Shown here: piece by piece, positions 1 through 13,326 of the stretch
Layout: each line of letters opens with the position of its first letter
Position numbering within the stretch: position 1 is the stretch's first letter
Assembly: GCA_029706075.1 (NCBI GenBank)
Contig: JAINUG010000165.1
Span: 720,506-784,505, forward strand
DNA length: 64,000 nt
Source: Aldrovandia affinis
Taxonomy: Eukaryota; Chordata; Actinopteri; Notacanthiformes; Halosauridae
Direction: 5' to 3'
Program-made: the position numbers and the translations under genes
Notes under the pieces: generated by a model
What the model saw: only the letters and a program-made list of their open reading frames with translations
Told to the model about the DNA's origin: nothing
The model's database searches: none

Positions 1-4
1 GAAG

Positions 5-685
5 ATGGGATTTTCCCAATTGCATAGGGAATTTAGATGGGAAACATATTCTAATTCAACCACAATTCTATATATTGACATAGGCACAAATGGTAGGGTG
101 AGTGATGGAGGAGTCTGGGGAAAATGTGGACTGAACAGTGCCTTGGTGAATAACTCGGTCAACCTGCCGGCTCACAAAACATTGCCAGGGAGAGAGATGC
201 CAGTCCCCCGTGTTGTGGTGGCGGATGAAGCCTTCGCTCTCAAGGCACACCTCATGAATCCAAGAGCTCAACTGGAGAACGAGAAGAGGATATTTAACTA
301 CCGTCTCTCTCGAGCAAGAAGATGTGTGGAGAACGCCTTTGGGGTTTTGTCCAACAGGTTGCGAGTCTTCAGACAGCCCATTGGGATTGCACCTCAAAAA
401 GTGGTGTGCATCACCAAGGCAGCCTGTGCACTGCACAACTACCTTCGCACACAAGATGCCACACGACAGGTGTACTCCCCAAACACCCTAGTAGATCAGG
501 TGGACCAGGAAACTGGAAATGTAATTCCAGGATCCTGGCGAGAAGAACCAGAGTGCCTACTTCAGCTGGAACCTACTCATGACAGAAACCCAACTACTGA
601 TGCCAAAACTATCAGGCAAGAGTTTACCTCCTACTTCAATACAAATGGAGCAGTCAGTTGGCAGAACATTGCCATTTCCTTGTAG
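5..685 (+). CDS. PIF/Harbinger transposase, C-terminal part (5' end outside window)
   Basis: The protein matches the DDE_Tnp_4 (HARBI1-like) transposase fold, which cuts and pastes PIF/Harbinger elements in the nucleus. Visible landmarks are the first catalytic Asp region (IDIGTNGRVSDGGVW, about residues 25-39), the second (VVADEAFALK, about 71-80), and the third (EKRIFNYRLSRARRCVENAFG, about 93-113), where the Glu of VENAFG is the usual last catalytic acid. HNYLRTQD follows, as in the family. The full protein is normally near 350-400 aa, so about the N-terminal 40% lies upstream of the window; the ATG at 5 is only the first in-frame one. The frame is open to TAG at 683. A MADF-type ORF remnant follows on the opposite strand, the usual partner of this superfamily. 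The family call is firm; activity is unknown. Confidence 0.85.
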   Translation: MGFSQLHREFRWETYSNSTTILYIDIGTNGRVSDGGVWGKCGLNSALVNNSVNLPAHKTLPGREMPVPRVVVADEAFALKAHLMNPRAQLENEKRIFNYRLSRARRCVENAFGVLSNRLRVFRQPIGIAPQKVVCITKAACALHNYLRTQDATRQVYSPNTLVDQVDQETGNVIPGSWREEPECLLQLEPTHDRNPTTDAKTIRQEFTSYFNTNGAVSWQNIAISL

Positions 686-1064
686 TGCACTACTATGATG
701 TTCCTGACCTATGACCTATGAAGGTCTCATCAAATTTGAGTCATAATAAATGCACTGATTTTGGCCTGCATTTCTCTTGTACCTTGTGTCCTGTTTGTGA
801 CTTCTGAGTTGCAGTTCACTCAACATCCAGGTTCTTGTAGCAGTCAGGAATTACTGTAAATTGCACAACAGAACTTGAACTTAACTTTACAAAAACCCCA
901 AACTATAGGGCATATTATAGATTATAGAAGTAAATAGGGCATACTATAGATTTTAGAAGTAAACCATATAACTTATTTACTCAATTCAAATTAAGGAAGG
1001 GAAATATAAAGTGTATTTATTTAATTTGAATGAATTTATATGTACTTATATTCATTCAATTAAT
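686..1064. other. AT-rich non-coding stretch
   Basis: No gene is seen. It holds the 3' flank of the transposase, with an AATAAA at about 746 that could serve as its poly(A) signal, and an AT-rich stretch with short local repeats (GGGCATATTATAGATTATAGAAGTA-like, twice at about 906-962). Confidence 0.5.
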
Positions 1065-1206
1065 ATAATATACGCTATTTAGCAGACGCTTTTATCCAAA
1101 GCGACTTACAGTAGTGAATGCATACATTTTTCAGTATATGTGGCCCCAGTGGGAATTGAACCCACAACCTAAGCGTTGCCAACGCTGTGCTCTACCAACT
1201 GAGCCA
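1065..1206 (-). repeat. tRNA-Ala-like SINE with fish V-type tail
   Basis: On the minus strand this starts with a nearly complete tRNA shape: GTGGCTC acceptor pairing with GGGCCAC, a D-arm, an anticodon loop TTGGCAA (GGC, Ala) and a T-arm GTGGG/CCCAC. It then ends in the AAGCGTCTGCTAAATAGCG-type tail common to fish V-SINEs. It is flanked by an 8-bp direct repeat CAATTAAT (1057-1064 and 1207-1214), fitting a LINE-type target-site duplication. A sister copy lies at 15379-15515. Confidence 0.8.
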
Positions 1207-1340
1207 CAATTAATTTATTACACATTTATTCAAAATAATTTTTCATTCAAATTCACATTGCACGTAGAAAAGTAATGAAAACAAGTGAACAGGTGATTAT
1301 AAAATGATTTTTTATTTATTTTTATTTTGTTGAACATTAA

Positions 1341-1643
1341 TTACAGTATAGTCTCTGGGATATTATCTTCGGTCTCGTTGGGTTCTCCTCCATTCAAGAA
1401 AAGCAGGTCTTTGTAGTATTTCCATCTCGGATTGTAAACATCATCTGGTCCATCGCCTGACCACTTACTGGATGCTGCTTTATTTCCCACTGAAAGGTGG
1501 TCCGCAGGTTCTTGAATTTCTTTTTTATGATGTCGACTGCAAAGGATAAAGAGAGAATTTTCGTAAAGCTTTTTAAAGTGCATTTTGTTAATACAGTTAA
1601 TACGGCCTACTCCCTCACTCTGGAGCCCTGGGCCTAGTGCCAA
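1341..1643 (-). pseudogene. MADF/Myb-SANT-like protein remnant (Harbinger accessory ORF)
   Basis: The minus-strand reading shows pieces of a MADF domain: a helix VDIIKKKFKNLRTTFQWEI (clearest in the neighbouring repeat copy at 1817-2023) and the C-terminal helix YNPRWKYYKDLLFLN followed by an acidic tail. MADF proteins bind DNA, and a Myb/MADF ORF is the standard second gene of PIF/Harbinger elements, where it helps the transposase enter the nucleus or bind ends. Here the domain is broken by frame changes and its N-terminal part is fused to repeat sequence, so it is not a working gene. It lies convergent to the transposase at 5-685, which supports, but does not prove, that both came from one element. 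Confidence 0.6.
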
Positions 1644-3085
1644 GCTACTGGCCAGCAGTGTTGGGGAACGTTACTTTTAAAGAATTACAACGTTACTTCC
1701 ATTAAAAGTAACACGTTACATTACTTTTGCGTTACCAAAATGAAAGCCCCTCTGTAGGTGTCAATGTGCAGTGTCTGTTTGTCTGTCTGCGTCTATGATA
1801 TAATGTCACACACCCATTATGTCTGTTTGTGTGTGTTCAGTAATGTAGTTGGGGAGGTGAGCATAGTGTGACCCAATTGCTCATTTTGGTTGGTTGTATT
1901 ACCACTTACTGGATGCTGCTTTATTTCCCACTGAAAGGTGGTCCGCAGGTTCTTGAATTTCTTTTTTATGATGTCGACTGCAAAGGATAAAGAGAGAATT
2001 TTCGTAAAGCTTTTAAAGTGCATTTTGTTAATACAGTTAATACGGCCTACTCCCCTCCACTCTGGAGCCCTGGGCCTAGTGCCAAGCTACTGGCCAGCAG
2101 TGTTGGGGAACGTTACTTTTTAAAGAATTACAACGTTACTTCCATTAAAAGTAACACGTTACATTACTTTTGCGTTACCAAAAATGAAAGCCCCTCTGTA
2201 GGTGTCAATGTGCAGTGTCTGTTTGTCTGTCTGCGTCTATGATATAATGTCACACACCCATTATGTCTGTTTGTGTGTGTTCAGTAATGTAGTTGGGGAG
2301 GTGAGCATAGTGTGACCCAATTGCTCATTTTGGTTGGTTGTATTATTCTTAATGGAAATTATGCAAGATACTCTATTCACAGAGAAATAGCTAGGTGGGC
2401 ATATTGCATAGGCTGCACCTGGACTCCACATCACTACTGAGTGTGTTACTAAAGCTTACCCCGCGTTCTAACAGCAGGCGATACTAGGCGAAGAAATCGC
2501 CCAGTGGGCGTTCCCCCCACTTACTGGATGCTGCTTTATTTCCCACTGAAAGGTGGTCTGCAGGTTCTTGAATTTCTTTTTTATGATGTCGACTGCAAAG
2601 GATAAAGAGAGAATTTTCGTAAAGCTTTTAAAGTGCATTTTGTTAATACAGTTAATACGGCCTACTCCCCTCCACTCTGGAACCCTGGGCCTAGTGCCAA
2701 TCTACTGGCCAGCAGTGTTGGGGAACGTTACTTTTTAAAGTAACTTGTTACATTACAACGTTACTTCCATTAAAAGTAACACGTTACATTACTTTTGCGT
2801 TACCAAAAATGAAAGCCCCTCTGTAGGTGTCAATGTGCAGTGTCTGTTTGTCTGTCTGCGTCTATGATATAATGTCACACACCCATTATGTCTGTTTGTG
2901 TGTGTTCAGTAATGTAGTTGGGGAGGTGAGCATAGTGTGACCCAATTGCTCATTTTGGTTGGTTGTATTATTCTTAATGGAAATTATGCAAGATACTCTA
3001 TTCACAGAGAAATAGCTAGGTGGGCATATTGCATAGGCTGCATGTGGACTCCACATCACTACTGAGTGTGTTACTAAAGCTTACA
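1461..3085. repeat. Three-copy tandem repeat of a MADF fragment plus hAT-like end
   Basis: Three near-identical units start at 1461, 1903 and 2518, each with the same CACTTACTGGATGCTGC start. Each carries the antisense MADF helix, then a block beginning CAGTGTTGGGGAACGTTAC with GTTACTTTTAAAAGTAAC-type words typical of fish hAT ends, then a TGTCTGTTTGTCTG stretch. The first unit is shorter (442 bp); units two and three carry an extra block (2346-2456 and about 2967-3085). Copies differ by few substitutions, so the expansion is young. Confidence 0.85.
2457..2516 (+). mobile_element. Terminal fragment of the 716-bp Harbinger-type MITE family
   Basis: About 60 bp starting CCCCGCGTTCTAACAG matches the reverse complement of the right end of the complete element at 7397-8112, through the GGCGATACTAGGCGAA and GCCCAGTGGGCGTTC words. 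Only one end is present, and it sits between the second and third tandem units. Confidence 0.75.
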
Positions 3086-4043
3086 GGAGCACCCATTTAA
3101 AAAGACCCATAAGTTATCAATAACTGCCCCATCTCAATTTCCTACCTGTGATAACAACTTCTGTCTGTGCATTTTAGTTGGTTGCACAATGCCTCCACAT
3201 AGCCTATCTGTCCCTCCTGTCTTTGTCTTTGTAGACCTCAAGCTTTACGTTCCAAAGGCATGGGTGTTCTATTATAAATGAAATGGAGAGAGAGGGATGA
3301 GATGAGGGGGGAGAAATCGGGAGACTCTGACTCACACACACCCCTAGCTAGCTTCATCAGTCAGTCAGTCTGTCAGTCAGTCTCAGTCAGTTAGTCACAC
3401 ACACATACACACACACAGCTAGCTTCATCATAGTCACACACATACACACACATCCAGCAAGCGAGCTAGCTAAATTAGGCAGTATAGTCTGTCAAAGTAA
3501 CAGAAACGTTACGTTAGCTAGCAAGTACTTAACGTTAGCTAGCTAGCTTGCTACTAGCTAGCATCTTGACTAGAATCGATTTTTTTAGGTAAATACTACG
3601 ATTATTCAATGTGCTAGCTATGAATATTGTGTCATGTTAATTACCCAGTTTCTGTTACTTTGACAGATTTCCGTCAAATAATGAATTTAATCCAAATTAT
3701 GCATGTACATTTATGACTGACGGAACCCATGGTCCATGGAAACGCACGAAAACTTTAGTAGTAACATCAGCGAATAAATAAAGATATCTGAGAATACAGT
3801 TGATGACAGCAGTTGAAAAACAATGAACAATACATGTATATTCAGAATATATGAGAACTACACGAAGAATGAAATTAGTTGCCTCTCCATTTCTTCGCTC
3901 CAGGCAAGATTGGCCGCCATCTTGGTCAATTTTCTTTAGCCGAGAGAAGTAGTCACATGACTAAAATCTGTATTCTGATTGGAGGATCCCAAAAAGTTCC
4001 CGCTTTTCAATAGAAAATATTCCTGGCAATCGTTGCCAGCAAT
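3086..4043. other. Non-coding, with TCAG and CA microsatellites and CTAG-rich palindromic stretch
   Basis: There is no coding potential. Visible are a (TCAG)n-type run at about 3357-3395, CA-rich runs to about 3450, a stretch full of GCTAGC words at about 3465-3565, and a perfect 20-bp inverted repeat (3488-3507 with 3648-3667). Confidence 0.6.
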
Positions 4044-4267
4044 GTTACATTACATTACATTACATTGGCATTTAGCAGACGCTCTTATCCAGAGCGACTC
4101 ACAGTTTACATTGCTTTACAACCCATTTATACAGCTGGATATTAACTGAAGCAATTCAGGTTAAGTACCTTGCTCAAGGGTGCAACGGCAGTGTCCCACC
4201 TGGGGATTGAACCTGCAACCTTAACGTTACAAGCCCAGCTCCCTAACCATTATACCGCACTGCCGCC
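4044..4267 (-). repeat. tRNA-derived SINE, second fish family
   Basis: The minus strand begins GGCGGCAGTGCGGTATAATGG (split A-box-like head) with a B-box-like GGTTCAATCC, and ends in the GAGCGTCTGCTAAATGCC tail followed by a (TGTAA)n tail. Similar to the copy at 46509-46792, whose target-site duplication is clear. Confidence 0.75.
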
Positions 4268-4339
4268 TATTGCTGGCAATATTGGCCCAAAACGTTGCCC
4301 GTGTATCATGGCCTTTAAGGTTCTCGGTAGCATGGATAT

Positions 4340-4600
4340 ATCTATACTACGGCTTGGGTACATTTTCAATTCTGATTGGGTGACAATCGTGCTTTATCCA
4401 CGGCACACCTCCAGGGCCTCATCACATTCCGAACTAACTACGAATTTCAAACGCGAACGTTAGAGATATTTCCTTTTGTTTTATTTAATTTAGTCTCGGG
4501 GATTTTGCAAGCAAACGTTGTATTTTATACTCTGAATCGTGGCAGGAAACATCGTTGGCAAGAACTCATTGTGTAAAATGGTATTACAGTTTTTTTTACT
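4340..4600 (+). repeat. Fragment similar to the ZNF2 first-intron region
   Basis: Words such as GACAATCGTGCTTT, the AATTTAGTCTCGGGG-like stretch and the ending AGAACTCATTGTGTAAAAT align in order with 14355-14600 inside the ZNF2 unit. This suggests an older, diverged scrap of the duplicated unit or a repeat shared by both. I judged the similarity by eye. Confidence 0.4.
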
Positions 4601-4976
4601 ATTGCTTTGGCTCATTTTGCACAACAGAGTTTCAATGTGCAAAACTCTTAATACAGAATGCCATACTGCTCATTTTGGGCTCAAAATCAAATATTGCATG
4701 CAAAATAAAAATAATTGAACCAAATTAGATTAGTTTATCATAGTGTCAGAACATTGGATATGCTCATCGTTGAAGTTTAATTATTGGTGTATTTTGAAAT
4801 ACAACGGTCATTATCAAATAATGCTGTCAAACACAAAATAATTGTCATCAAAACAGACTATGCAAGGGTCATTTCCTCGTAAGTACTGGAAATGATGTAC
4901 AGCAAGCATCCCCTGTGATAGACTGCAGTCTATATATATAAATATATTTGTCACCCGTCTGTATATTACAGGTATG
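4601..4976. other. AT-rich non-coding stretch
   Basis: Nothing recognisable was found beyond a TATATATATAAATATAT run near 4930. Confidence 0.4.
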
Positions 4977-5669
4977 TGTCACGACAGGGACCAGAAAACC
5001 AGGCGCGGACCCAGAAATGCAGAAACTTCTTTTATTAGGTGAACAGGCAAAGGTCAGGCAGGAGTAATCAGGGCAATGCAGAGATCCAAAGGATGGTCGG
5101 GGACAGGCAGAGTTCATTGCGGGCTTCAGGGGTATTAGGGGCAGGCAAGGCGTGGTCAGTGGGCAGGCGAAGGTCAAAAACGAGAAGGCAGTCCAGGGAA
5201 CACAGGGAGGAGCGGGAACGAGACTGGGGTACTGAGGAACACTGGAGCACGAACACGAACACTGGAGCACGAACACGAACACGAACACGAACACGAAACA
5301 ACGGGAAACAGCGATAACGCGGGAGAGTAATGTGAGCATACGCAAAGCACAAGACAATATGGCAACAAACATGGGAAAACACAGCTTAAATACATTTAGA
5401 CCTAACAAGAAACAATCAGGAATAAACATGAATGCAGCTGACTGCAATCAGACACATGAGGAATTAAGTGGAAACGATAATACAATAACGAGACAATCAG
5501 GAAATGAACAGTTAACCACATCAGACATAATGAGAAAGAGGTGAAACAGATAATACACTGACGAGACTGGAACAGGTAAGCGAAAGTAAAAACACGGACC
5601 AGACACCAAGGAAACATGGAACAAACTACAAACGCTTAGTTAGGGGAAACACGAACACGAGACGTGACA
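4977..5669 (-). mobile_element. Solo LTR of an LTR retrotransposon
   Basis: The 693-bp block begins TGTCACG and ends CGTGACA (TG...CA ends) and is flanked by a perfect 6-bp duplication GGTATG (4971-4976 and 5670-5675). On the minus strand an AATAAAAGAAG poly(A) signal sits about 60 bp before the 3' end, so the LTR points left. No internal region or second LTR lies alongside, so this is a recombination remnant. Simple GAACAC repeats lie at about 5255-5298. The open frames inside are low-complexity and not genes. Confidence 0.8.
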
Positions 5670-5771
5670 GGTATGATACGCAGACGCCTGCAATGATGTC
5701 TATTGCTGTATTACTGCACTGATCTTGTGCGCTAACTATGATTGTTCTTACCTTGTATTGATGCACATCTT

Positions 5772-5805
5772 GTAAGTCGCTCTGGATAAGAGCGTCTGCT
5801 AAATG
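5772..5805 (-). repeat. Isolated V-type SINE tail
   Basis: The 34-bp tail word TAAGTCGCTCTGGATAAGAG plus CGTCTGCTAAATGC is present without a head; it is a leftover of a SINE or LINE 3' end. Confidence 0.6.
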
Positions 5806-5817
5806 CTTAAAATGTAA

Positions 5818-6220
5818 AAATGGTCTGTCCGCTTCCTTTCATAGCTTTTCCCCTGGTTGCGCTGCTCCCAGACGTGTATTTTCATATTAAAGCATTTAAC
5901 CAATCACATTACATCATAGTCAGACACTCTCTGACTATCCAATCAAAGGGTGCGAATACGCTGATGTTACCTAGGCCTTCTAGAAGGCCTTCGTGTCCCC
6001 AACTCAAAATTTGATTGGTTGAAGCAACAGTTTGATCAACACTTATTTTATGCTACAGGGCCTGCAGAACTGATTGTGAAGGCCTCCAGGCAGATTTCTT
6101 TGACCCTGGCAACAAATGATGGCTGAAATGTGATTGGTCAAATGCTTTAATATTAAAATACATGTCTGGAAGCAGCGCAACCAGGGGAAAAGCTATGGAA
6201 GGAAGCGGACAGACCATTTG
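5818..6220. mobile_element. Foldback/MITE with about 95-bp terminal inverted repeats
   Basis: The left arm (5818-5911, starting AAATGGTCTGTCCGCTTCC) is repeated almost exactly in reverse complement at 6128-6220. A central palindrome AGGCCTTCTAGAAGGCCT lies at about 5973-5990. There is no coding sequence. Clear target-site duplications are not seen. Confidence 0.75.
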
Positions 6221-6330
6221 GAATTATTTAATAAGTATTCATGGACAAAATATAATTAACATCAGTCTGTGATTCAGATATTTTTTAGGCCAGCAGAGAA
6301 GGCCTTGCAGGCCCTGACGGCCCACCACTG
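6221..6330 (-). mobile_element. Possible hAT-like element end
   Basis: Read on the minus strand, the stretch starts CAGTGGTGGGCCGTCAGGGC, a CAGTGGTGG-type hAT terminus, exactly where the LINE 3' region stops. The partner end was not found, so this may be a fragment. Confidence 0.35.
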
Positions 6331-6783
6331 CTATAATGTATATACAGGCTAGTGCAGTTATGTACAGGTAAGTATATGCAGGTATGTACATATGGCAATA
6401 AGGGTACAGGTGAGAATAAATATATAAATATATGTATAGGTAAGAAGGTAAGTAACAGTGCTGGTGAATATAAGTATAATGTACGGTATATTTTTTACAG
6501 GATATGAAGAGCAGGATATAAATATAAGTATGTGATAAATATAAGTATGGGATAATATAAGTAGGCTATAGGATGTGGACAGCAGTATTATACAGCAAAA
6601 TTATACAGAATTATACAAGGCTATATTACAGTATTGTACATGGATATGTGCAGAATGTAGGTATGACAGAGCTAGTGCGGGTATGTCAGGGGGGTATCCA
6701 GAGTCAATGAAAAGAGTTACTACAAAAAGAGTAATCCATAGTAATCCAGAGTCAGACTATCCGGAGTGATCCAGAGTCTAAGG

Positions 6784-7396
6784 TCAAGATACTACGGGGA
6801 GGTGGAGAGGGGCAGTCACTGGAGGGGGATGAGGAGGGGATGAGGAGTTCAGGGAGATGACAGCGGAGGGGAAGAAGCTGTTCCTGAGTCTGCTGGACTT
6901 GGAACGTAGATTCCTGTAGCGCCTCCTGGAGGGGAGGAGGGCAAACAGTCCGTGGTTAGGGTGAGAGGAGTCTCTGATGATGCTGTGAGCCTTCCTCAGG
7001 CACCGTCTGTCGTGAATGGACTTGATGGCAGGGAGAGATGAGCCAGTGATGCGTTGGGCAGTTTTCACCACCCTCTGCAGTGTCTTCCGGTCAGAGGCAG
7101 TGCAGTTGCCATACCAGACCGTGATGGAGTTGGTGAGGATGCTCTCAATGGCACACCGGTAGAAGTTCACCAGGATCTGAGGAGATAGGTGGGCTTTCCC
7201 CAGTCTCCTCAGAAAGAAGAGATGCTGGTGAGCCTTCTTGACCAGTAATGAGGTGTTGAAGGTCCAGGAGAGGTCCTCGGAGATGTGGACACCCAGGAAT
7301 TTGAAGCTGGAGACACATTCGACCTCCGCCCCATTGATGTGGACGGGGGCGTGAGCGACAGCCCTAGTCTTCCTCAAGTCCACGATGAGCTCCTTA
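6784..7396 (-). pseudogene. LINE C-terminal region
   Basis: It resumes at KELIVDLRKTRAVAHAP immediately after the MITE and runs through SSFKFLGVHISEDLSW, the FFLRRLGKAHL and NFYRCAIESILTNSITVWYGN blocks and RRYRNLRSKSSRLRNSFFP, to the stop at 6784. It is nearly identical to the C-terminal part of the second LINE at 19900-20555. The open frame extends upstream into the MITE (to 7569), but that part is not LINE. Confidence 0.8.
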
Positions 7397-8112
7397 CCCC
7401 GCATTCTAACAGGGAGCGATTCGGCAACGAGCTGCCGGAAATGCATTGATTCTCTATGAGAGTGAGCGATTTCCGGTGCCTGACCGATTGTCTGATTTAT
7501 GTGCGTGGCGGTGGCCCAGAAAAGTTGAAAATTCTGAACTTTCGGGCAATGTTGCCCGGTAAGAGCCAATCAAATTCATGTCTTGCTCTTTTTACCTCCC
7601 ACGCGGAAACCAACACAAAACCGAAATGTTGTTCCTAGTTCCGACACTTCAACATGGAGGAGAAACTGATAACAGTGATCTGCAGTAACCCCATACTTTA
7701 TTTAATCCTAAAAGCATAAATATTTATAGCTAGCTAAACTTATATGGCCTACATACATCTTATTTAATGTTTGTGTTGGTTAAAAGGCTATTTTTTATCG
7801 CATGGGTACGTTTGGAAAAACGTTTGGAAAACATACCGGAGAGAAATTGCGAGCTATTTCCAGCGCAAGTAAATGGCCGTAATTGCAAAAAGCCTTCTAA
7901 GTTTGAGTTTGCGGTTCATAATTGAAGGAAACAATACTGCTAGCCAACTAATATTTATAATAAAGATTCTCAAAATCTATGATGAACTATTCGTTTACCA
8001 TGCAAAAATGTTGTAAGCACGTCGGAAGCATTTTTGAGGAAGCCAGTCAAGCGTGGTGAACGCCCACTGGGCAATTTATTCGCCTAGTATCGCCCCCTGT
8101 TAGAATGCGGGG
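7397..8112. mobile_element. Harbinger-type MITE, 716 bp, perfect 18-bp TIRs
   Basis: The ends are exact inverted copies of 18 bp (7397-7414 and 8095-8112, starting CCCCGCATTCTAAC). It is flanked by the 3-bp duplication TTA (7394-7396 and 8113-8115), the TSD of PIF/Harbinger elements. Removing it restores the LINE protein across the site. There is no ORF of its own, so it would need a transposase in trans; Harbinger transposase pieces lie at 5-685 and 61258-61449. An end fragment of the same family is at 2457-2516. Confidence 0.9.
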
Positions 8113-9261
8113 TTAGTCTTCTTGGTGTTCATTGCCAGGTTGTTGTCGGCGCATCACGTCGCCAGGTGCTGGATCTCCTCCCTGTAGGCCGTCTCATCGT
8201 TGTTTTTGATGAGGCCCACCACCGTTGTGTCATCTGCAAACTCGATGATGGTGTTGGTATCATGCATAGGAGTGCAGTCGTAGGTGAAGAGGGAGTAGAG
8301 AAGGGGGCTCAGCACGCAGCCTTGTGGGACGCCGGTGTTCAGGGTTAGGGTGGAGGAGGTGAGGTTGCCTATCCTAACAGACTGGGGTCTGTTGGTCAGG
8401 AAGTCGAGGATCCAGTTGCAGACGGAGGGGATGATGTCCAGGTCCTTGGTTACCACAAGGTCACCAAGCTTGGAGATGAGTTTGGAGGGGATGATGGTGT
8501 TGAATGCTGAGCTGAAGTCGATGAACAGCATTCGCACGTGAGTGTTGCTCTCGTCCAGGTGGGTGAGGGCCGAGTGTAGCGCGGAGGAGATGGCGTCTTC
8601 CGTGCTCCTGTTCTCACGGTAGGCAAATTGATGTTTGTCGAGAGATGGTGAGAGGCCAGATTTGACGTGAGCCAGGACCAGCCTCTCGAAGCACTTCATG
8701 ATGGTGGAGGTGAGTGCAACAGGGCGTAAGTCGTTGTGGCTCGTCGCGGAGGAGTATTTCGGCACAGGCACGATGGAGGTGGTCTTGAAGCACGCTGGGA
8801 CAGTTGCCTGGGCTAGAGACAGGTTGAAAATGTCAGTGAACACCTCCGTCAGCTGCTCAGCACAGTTCCTGAGCACCCGGCCGGGGATGCCATCAGGCCC
8901 AGCTGCCTTACGTGCATTAGTCCTGCTCAGTGCGGCGAACACATCCGTGGAGGAGAGAGTGAGGGGTTGGAGATCAGCAGGGAGAGCAGCCCTGGTGGGC
9001 GTCTCCCGGTTGTCTCTATCAAAGCGGGCATGGAAGTTATTGAGTTCATCAGGGAGGGAGAGGTCAGTTGCGGGGGGGGAGTTGTTGGAGGGTTTGTAGT
9101 CCGTCATCACCTGGATGCCCTGCCACATGCGCCGGGGATCATTGGTGTTGAAGTGATCCTCAACCTTGAGCTTGTGGCTGTGCTTGGCCTGCTTGATTGC
9201 CCTGTTCAGGTCAGCCCTGGCTGAGCAGTAGGCCCGCTTGTCACCAGATCTAAAAGCGGTG

Positions 9262-12005
<2,744 letters not shown>

Positions 12006-12985
12006 GATTCAGTTTCCCAAATATGTATTGAATTGTCTTAAAAATGTTGAATTTCTTGACAAATATGTATACAAAAATGTGAACACAGGCAGTACAGTGT
12101 GCAAGCAGCTGTGTCACGTGTGTTGTGTGTGAATAAAATCCCTCTTGCCAGACCCTACGGTCACACCAACTGCAGTCTAGAGATCCCCTGCCATCGGTGA
12201 AGCCATCATTCAATTACTGCACAATAACTTCACCACATGATATCATTTTGTGAATTGTCAATGTAGGCAATGCTGGTAGCCTAAAAATGCCATGCATTCA
12301 AACTAGTCATCAGGGATGTAGATTAAGTAGTGTACCAACAGATTCCAGTAATGTTCTCAGAAGTGATGCACGTTTAATGACAAACACAATACAATTTTCT
12401 GGTACATTTCGGTAAGTACTATTTATGCCCACTGCATCATCTGACTTCAATCTGTTGCTTGTTAGTTTGTTAGCTAGCGACTACCCAGATACTTCCTGCT
12501 GCTGTAAGCCATAGTCAACTTTAGCAGAAACAATGGGAAAATGATAATTTAATGGTAAACGCAACACAATATTCAGTTACCATATTCTGTGTTGTTTTCA
12601 GGTTTCTTTCCCCCTGTGGTAATTTGATAAGGATGGTAATGTGTTGTTGGGGGAAAAACTATTAAAAAATAAAAATAAAGTAGTTCTACAGCAGTTGTTC
12701 CCAAACGTGTTAATCTCAAGGGCCCCTAAAATGACCACTCTCTGGCTGAAGCCCCCCCCACCTCTATAAAATGAGTATCGTTGTAAAACTTTATCCAACA
12801 CCCACAGCAGCCTGCAATACAATTGGTTGTTTAACACACTACTATATGGAAGCATGACTACTTCCATGAATACTGTGGATCTAATGTCAGACAAGTATAT
12901 CATTCAATTTAAATATGTAATTTCAATGAATTAATATTACCAACGATGTTTTTCCAAAAGTAAAATGTTATTAATTACATTTAAA
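12006..12985 (+). other. ZNF1 3' UTR and duplicated 3' flank
   Basis: Non-coding. The AATAAA at 12132 follows the GTGTTGTGTGTG word shared by all ZNF copies. Downstream, the TTCTGTGTTGTTTTCAGGTTTCTTTC and CAGCAGTTGTTCC stretches match 18240-18720 (ZNF2 flank) and, inverted, the C flank. The segment 12155-12240 recurs at 59826-59915. Confidence 0.7.
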
Positions 12986-13326
12986 GCACTGTCGCCTCAC
13001 AGCAAGAAGGTCTCGGGTTCGAATCCAGGCCGGGGGGCCTTTCTGTGCGGAGTTTGCATGTTCTCCCGTGTCCGCGTGGGTTTCCTCCGGGTACTCCGGT
13101 TTCCTCCCACAGTCCAAAGACATGCACGTTAGGCTAATTGGAGAGTCTAAATTGCCCGTAGGTATGAGTGTGTGAGTGAATGGTGTGTGTGCCCTGTGAT
13201 GGATTGGCGACCTGTCAGGGTGTATTCCTGCCTCTCGCCGGAACGCATGCTGGGATAGGCTCCAGCACCCCCCCCCCCGCGACCCTGACCAGGAATAAGC
13301 GGCTTAGACAATGGATGGATGGATGG
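12986..13326 (+). repeat. tRNA-like SINE with (ATGG)n tail
   Basis: It starts GCACTGTCGCCTCACAGC, carries a B-box GGTTCGAATCC, continues through the widespread fish body (GTTTCCTCCGGGTACTCCGG, CCCACAGTCCAAAGACATGC) and ends in ATGGATGGATGG. It is flanked by a 13-bp perfect duplication AATTACATTTAAA (12973-12985 and 13327-13339), diagnostic of LINE-driven insertion. Family members are at 38270-38642 and 53152-53532. Confidence 0.9.

Noticed and set aside
1139-1206. tRNA-Ala (GGC) gene on the minus strand
   Set aside because: The cloverleaf is good, but it is continuous with a SINE tail, is flanked by a TSD and has a twin at 15379-15515; it is a SINE head, not a tRNA gene.
5039-5447. Overlapping long open frames on both strands rich in Arg/Thr or Cys/Ser/Val
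   Set aside because: They come from GAACAC simple repeats within a solo LTR.
8166-9224. Plus-strand open frames opposite the LINE
   Set aside because: Shadows of the minus-strand LINE coding sequence; no domain features.
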